A DNA stretch of 64,000 nucleotides, taken from NCBI GenBank assembly GCA_029959865.1, contig JASCPE010000004.1, forward strand, positions 62,001 to 126,000. Direction: 5' to 3'. The DNA comes from Microbacteriaceae bacterium PS02070 (GTDB taxonomy: Bacteria > Actinomycetota > Actinomycetes > Actinomycetales > Microbacteriaceae). The notes under the pieces were generated by a model. It was given only the letters and a program-made list of their open reading frames with translations, did not search any database and was not told where the DNA came from. Positions 61,502 to 64,000 of this stretch are shown here, in pieces. A program made the translations under genes and the position numbers. Position 1 is the stretch's first letter. The number at the start of each line of letters is the position of its first letter.

Positions 61502-61547
61502 GGAACGTGGGCCGCGCGGTCAACGACCGGCAGCCCCACGCTCCTCA
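61499..61547. terminator. hairpin between convergent dprA and transporter gene
   Basis: TGAGGAACGTGGG (61499-61511) pairs with CCCACGCTCCTCA (61535-61547) with one mismatch. It overlaps the dprA stop codon and can end both transcripts. Confidence 0.6.
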
Positions 61548-61552
61548 GCCCG

Positions 61553-63382
61553 TCACTTCTTACGGCGCCAGGCGAAGCGGGCCCGGCCGTCGCCCGGTGT
61601 GGTCACCACGAGGCCGTCCTCCACGAGCGTCTCAGCGACTTCCTGTGTGAGTTCCTGACGCCGCAGCCGTCGTTCTGCTCGGAGGGTCAGGGACCGCTGT
61701 CGGTGGAACTCCTTCACCAGAGCGACACACATGAGGATCATGATGATGCTGAAGGGGAAGGCGATCGTGATCGCCATGTCTTGCAACGCGGATAGGGCCG
61801 ATCCACTGTCCGCCGGATCGAGGTTCAGAGCCGCGACATCTGCCGACGTGAGTTGGAACAAGCCCACTCCGGCCTCGCGCGCGAGGGTTGCAAGCCCAGC
61901 GAGGAGAAGCGCCGCCGCGGCGGCTCCCTCGATGAGCGACCACATCACGCGGCTCCAGGTGGGCGGCTCCACCATCCCGCCGGAGGCCAGCATGTCGATC
62001 ACCAATGAGCCAGAGTCCGACGAGGTGATGAAGAACATCGCAATGAGCAGGATCGTCAGACCGGCGACGATTGTGCCGCCGGGGAACGTCTGCAAGAAGC
62101 TGAAGAGCACCCCCTCGGTGTCTACACCACCGTCGATGATGAGCCCACCCTGCTCGATCTCGACCTTGAGCGCTCCACCACCGAGCACGGTGAACCACAG
62201 CAGGCTGAACAGCGCCGGAACCAGCAGCACGCCGAGAACGAACTCGCGGACGGTGCGGCCCTTGGAGATGCGCGCAATGAAGACACCGACGAAGGGCGCC
62301 CACGAGATCCACCAGCCCCAGTAGAACGCGGTCCACGCACCCTGCCAGTCGACACCCGCGGGGCCCGTCGTGGCGGCCGTGTTGAAGCTCAGGGTCAGGA
62401 ACGAAGAGAGATACGCGCCGATTCCCTCGATGTACTGGCGAACAAAGTAGAGCGACGCGCCAGAGACGAACACGAACAGGAGCAGCGCGAGCGCCATCCC
62501 CATGTTGATGTTCGAGAGCCATTTGATGCCTTTGCCGACACCCGACACGACGGACGCGGTGGCGATGAGCGTGATGATGCCGATCAGAAGGAGGTAGACG
62601 AGCGCGAGCGGGGACGTCTCGTCGGTGATCTCCACGATCTCCAGTCCGCTCGCGATCTGCATGACACCGAACCCCAGCGAGGTGGCGACACCGAAGAGAG
62701 TCCCCACCACGGCGATGACATCGACGACGTTCCCGCGCCAGCCCTTCAGCTTCTTGATGGAGCTCAGCGGCTCCAGCGTCCATCGCAGCGAGATGGGGCG
62801 CCGCTTGACGTGGACGGAGTAGGCCACCGCGAGACCGACGATGACGTAGATCGCCCACGGGTGCAGGCCCCAGTGCAGGAAGGACTGCACGAGGGACGCC
62901 TCGGCAGCGCCCGCGGGATCCCCGGTCGGCGCGTTGATGATGTTGTAGTTGTCGGTGTCGGCGAAGTAGTTGAGCGGTTCCGCGACGCCCCAGAACACGA
63001 GCCCGATGCCCATGCCCGCGGCAAAGAGCATTGCGAGCCACGCGCCCATGCCGAATTCCGGCTTCTCGTCGCTCTCATCCTCGTGCGCGAGCTTGATGTC
63101 GCCGAAGTGGCTGGCGCCCATCCATACGGCGAAGACGACGAACGCGGTGACCAGCAGGGCGTAGTACCAGCCGACGTACTCGATCACGGACGAGCGGATC
63201 GCGGCGAGTACCTCGGCCGCGGTCGTCGGCGCCAGCACGCTGAAGAGGATGAATCCCACGATGATGACGACCGCGGGAATGAATACCCCGGGCTTGATCG
63301 CCGAATACCAGGGTTTGGATGGATCCAGGACGGGCGGTGTGAGGTCCTCGTCCAGTTGGATCGTCGGTTGGGTCGAAGCCAC
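61553..63382 (-). CDS. BCCT-family betaine/choline-type transporter
   Basis: This 609-residue secondary transporter has 12 membrane helices. The Gly-rich unwound helix GMGIGLVFWGVAEPLN and the Trp-rich substrate helix WWISWAPFVGVFIARISKGRTVREF are intact, both typical of sodium-coupled betaine carriers such as BetP/OpuD. A charged C-terminal tail of about 80 residues (HRQRSLTLRAERRLRRQEL...) could be an osmosensing segment. The start is GTG with GGAAGGA upstream. It probably supplies compatible solutes under salt stress; the exact solute is inferred. Confidence 0.92.
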   Translation of the reverse strand: MASTQPTIQLDEDLTPPVLDPSKPWYSAIKPGVFIPAVVIIVGFILFSVLAPTTAAEVLAAIRSSVIEYVGWYYALLVTAFVVFAVWMGASHFGDIKLAHEDESDEKPEFGMGAWLAMLFAAGMGIGLVFWGVAEPLNYFADTDNYNIINAPTGDPAGAAEASLVQSFLHWGLHPWAIYVIVGLAVAYSVHVKRRPISLRWTLEPLSSIKKLKGWRGNVVDVIAVVGTLFGVATSLGFGVMQIASGLEIVEITDETSPLALVYLLLIGIITLIATASVVSGVGKGIKWLSNINMGMALALLLFVFVSGASLYFVRQYIEGIGAYLSSFLTLSFNTAATTGPAGVDWQGAWTAFYWGWWISWAPFVGVFIARISKGRTVREFVLGVLLVPALFSLLWFTVLGGGALKVEIEQGGLIIDGGVDTEGVLFSFLQTFPGGTIVAGLTILLIAMFFITSSDSGSLVIDMLASGGMVEPPTWSRVMWSLIEGAAAAALLLAGLATLAREAGVGLFQLTSADVAALNLDPADSGSALSALQDMAITIAFPFSIIMILMCVALVKEFHRQRSLTLRAERRLRRQELTQEVAETLVEDGLVVTTPGDGRARFAWRRKK

Positions 63383-63705
63383 CGGTGTTCCTTCCTCGCG
63401 CGCTCTAGTTAGGGTCAGAAAAAGTAGAAGATGGGTGCGGTGAGCGCGCGGAGATCGCGCACCAGGCTAGCCGACGGCCCGGCGGAGGGACATTTCACGT
63501 GGTCGGTCAGCACGGAGACCACACGCCACGGGAGCGACCTTCCGATCCATCCCGCCCGCGCGGTGACGCGCCACAGGTAGGCGGTATTTCGGTTGTGTCA
63601 CGATCCTTCACAGCGGTCTGACCGCGCCGCAGGACAGCGGGGAGGGACGTGCGAGACCCGGTATGCGAGACCACCCATGGCGCCGGGTCGCGCCGATATC
63701 TCGGC
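63383..63705. other. intergenic region upstream of the BCCT gene
   Basis: No gene is visible. It contains a perfect 13-bp palindrome, GCGGTC-T-GACCGC (63613-63625), and a GACCCGG/CCGGGTC hairpin (63655-63661 with 63683-63689) that may end the GNAT transcript coming from the right. An AT-richer patch (63407-63433) is the likely promoter region of the transporter, with no clear boxes. Confidence 0.45.
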
Positions 63706-64000
63706 TCAGGTGTCCGTGCGCGTTTCAGGCACGTCCGTGACGGCTTCCAATTGGTCGCGCACGGCCTCCCACCCGCTGAGCTCAACATCGGCCCCCAGCA
63801 GACGCGCGTGCTGGTCGCGCAGTCGCTCCCAGCGGGAGCGGTCCATGCGATAGCGCTCGGTCACGACGGCCTCCTCGCCGCGCGCGTGGCGGTCGATACC
63901 GTCGTGGTCGTACCCGAGCTTGGCCGAGACCGCTTTCGACGGATCGTTATCGACGTACGCGCCAGAGCGAACCGACACGGCACCAAGCCCCTCGAACAGG
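63706..64000 (-). CDS. GNAT acetyltransferase, C-terminal part (cut by window edge)
   Basis: The reading frame stays open to the end of the window and gives LFEGLGAVSVRSGAYVDNDPS followed by KAVSAKLGYDHDGIDRHA and RYRMDRSRWERL. This is the usual end of a RimL-type GNAT (the N-S-x-x-V-S-x-K-L-G-Y motif). The N-terminal acetyl-CoA loop lies outside the window. The acceptor is unknown. Confidence 0.8.
   Translation of the reverse strand, partial: LFEGLGAVSVRSGAYVDNDPSKAVSAKLGYDHDGIDRHARGEEAVVTERYRMDRSRWERLRDQHARLLGADVELSGWEAVRDQLEAVTDVPETRTDT

Noticed and set aside
1..64000. CRISPR array, prophage or biosynthetic cluster
   Set aside because: No regularly spaced repeats, cas genes, phage structural genes or synthase modules are visible anywhere in the window.

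Overview
The window is 64 kb of high-GC chromosome from an actinobacterium, almost certainly Microbacteriaceae and probably Microbacterium. Three things point there: the GC-rich codon use with many GTG starts, the gene order (serA, leuB-ilvE, gltX, leuCD-murA-gpsA-ddl, thiL-rsmD-recG-coaD-DUF177-rpmF-rnc-mutM, smc-ftsY-ffh-rpsP-rimM-trmD, rplS-lepB-rnhB-DUF2469-yraN-comM-dprA), and the many start codons that sit 6-7 bases after a TANNNT box, as in leaderless actinobacterial transcripts. Species-level identity cannot be read from the sequence alone.

Layout. 1-10.4 kb: amino-acid synthesis (serA, leuB, ilvE), a fumarylacetoacetate-hydrolase-family enzyme, two MFS transporters (one controlled by a divergent TetR regulator through two tandem operators) and gltX. 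11-20.8 kb: an accessory stretch lying between tRNA-Gln(CUG) and tRNA-Glu(CUC). It holds a decayed segment, a HEPN/MNT toxin-antitoxin pair, a large secreted GH43-like glycosidase with a divergent DeoR/LacI hybrid regulator, a MarR-SDR operon, a flavin amine oxidase, a small membrane protein and a metallo-beta-lactamase-fold hydrolase. 20.9-22.0 kb: a decayed IS256-family insertion sequence with a perfect 8-bp target duplication, inserted at the stop codon of a DUF4349 gene. That gene follows an ECF sigma factor.

23.8-31.5 kb: a yybP-ykoY (manganese) riboswitch before terC, then leuCD behind a leucine leader peptide and attenuator hairpin, then cell-envelope and phospholipid genes (murA, a PlsC-type acyltransferase, gpsA, ddl). 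31.5-38.7 kb: a DUF3515 lipoprotein, thiL, rsmD, recG, coaD, DUF177, rpmF, rnc and mutM. 38.8-41.9 kb: chrA, a double-GNAT protein and a small-ORF cluster of unknown function. 41.9-54.6 kb: smc, ftsY, ffh and the rpsP-khpA-rimM-trmD operon, interrupted by a lipoprotein, a DUF2004 protein, a TetR regulator and a YbdK-type carboxylate-amine ligase, ending with pyk. 54.6-64 kb: map, rplS, lepB-rnhB, DUF2469, yraN-comM-dprA, a BCCT betaine-type transporter and the end of a GNAT gene cut by the window edge.

Most of the window is conserved core genome. I found no CRISPR array, prophage, secondary-metabolite cluster or clearly new multi-gene system. The most interesting signals are regulatory and small-scale: the leucine attenuator, the Mn riboswitch, the widespread leaderless promoters, the IS that rebuilt a stop codon, the HTH-fused MNT/HEPN pair, and the 41.2-41.8 kb small-ORF unit, which has a strong promoter and a near-perfect ribosome site but no recognisable family.
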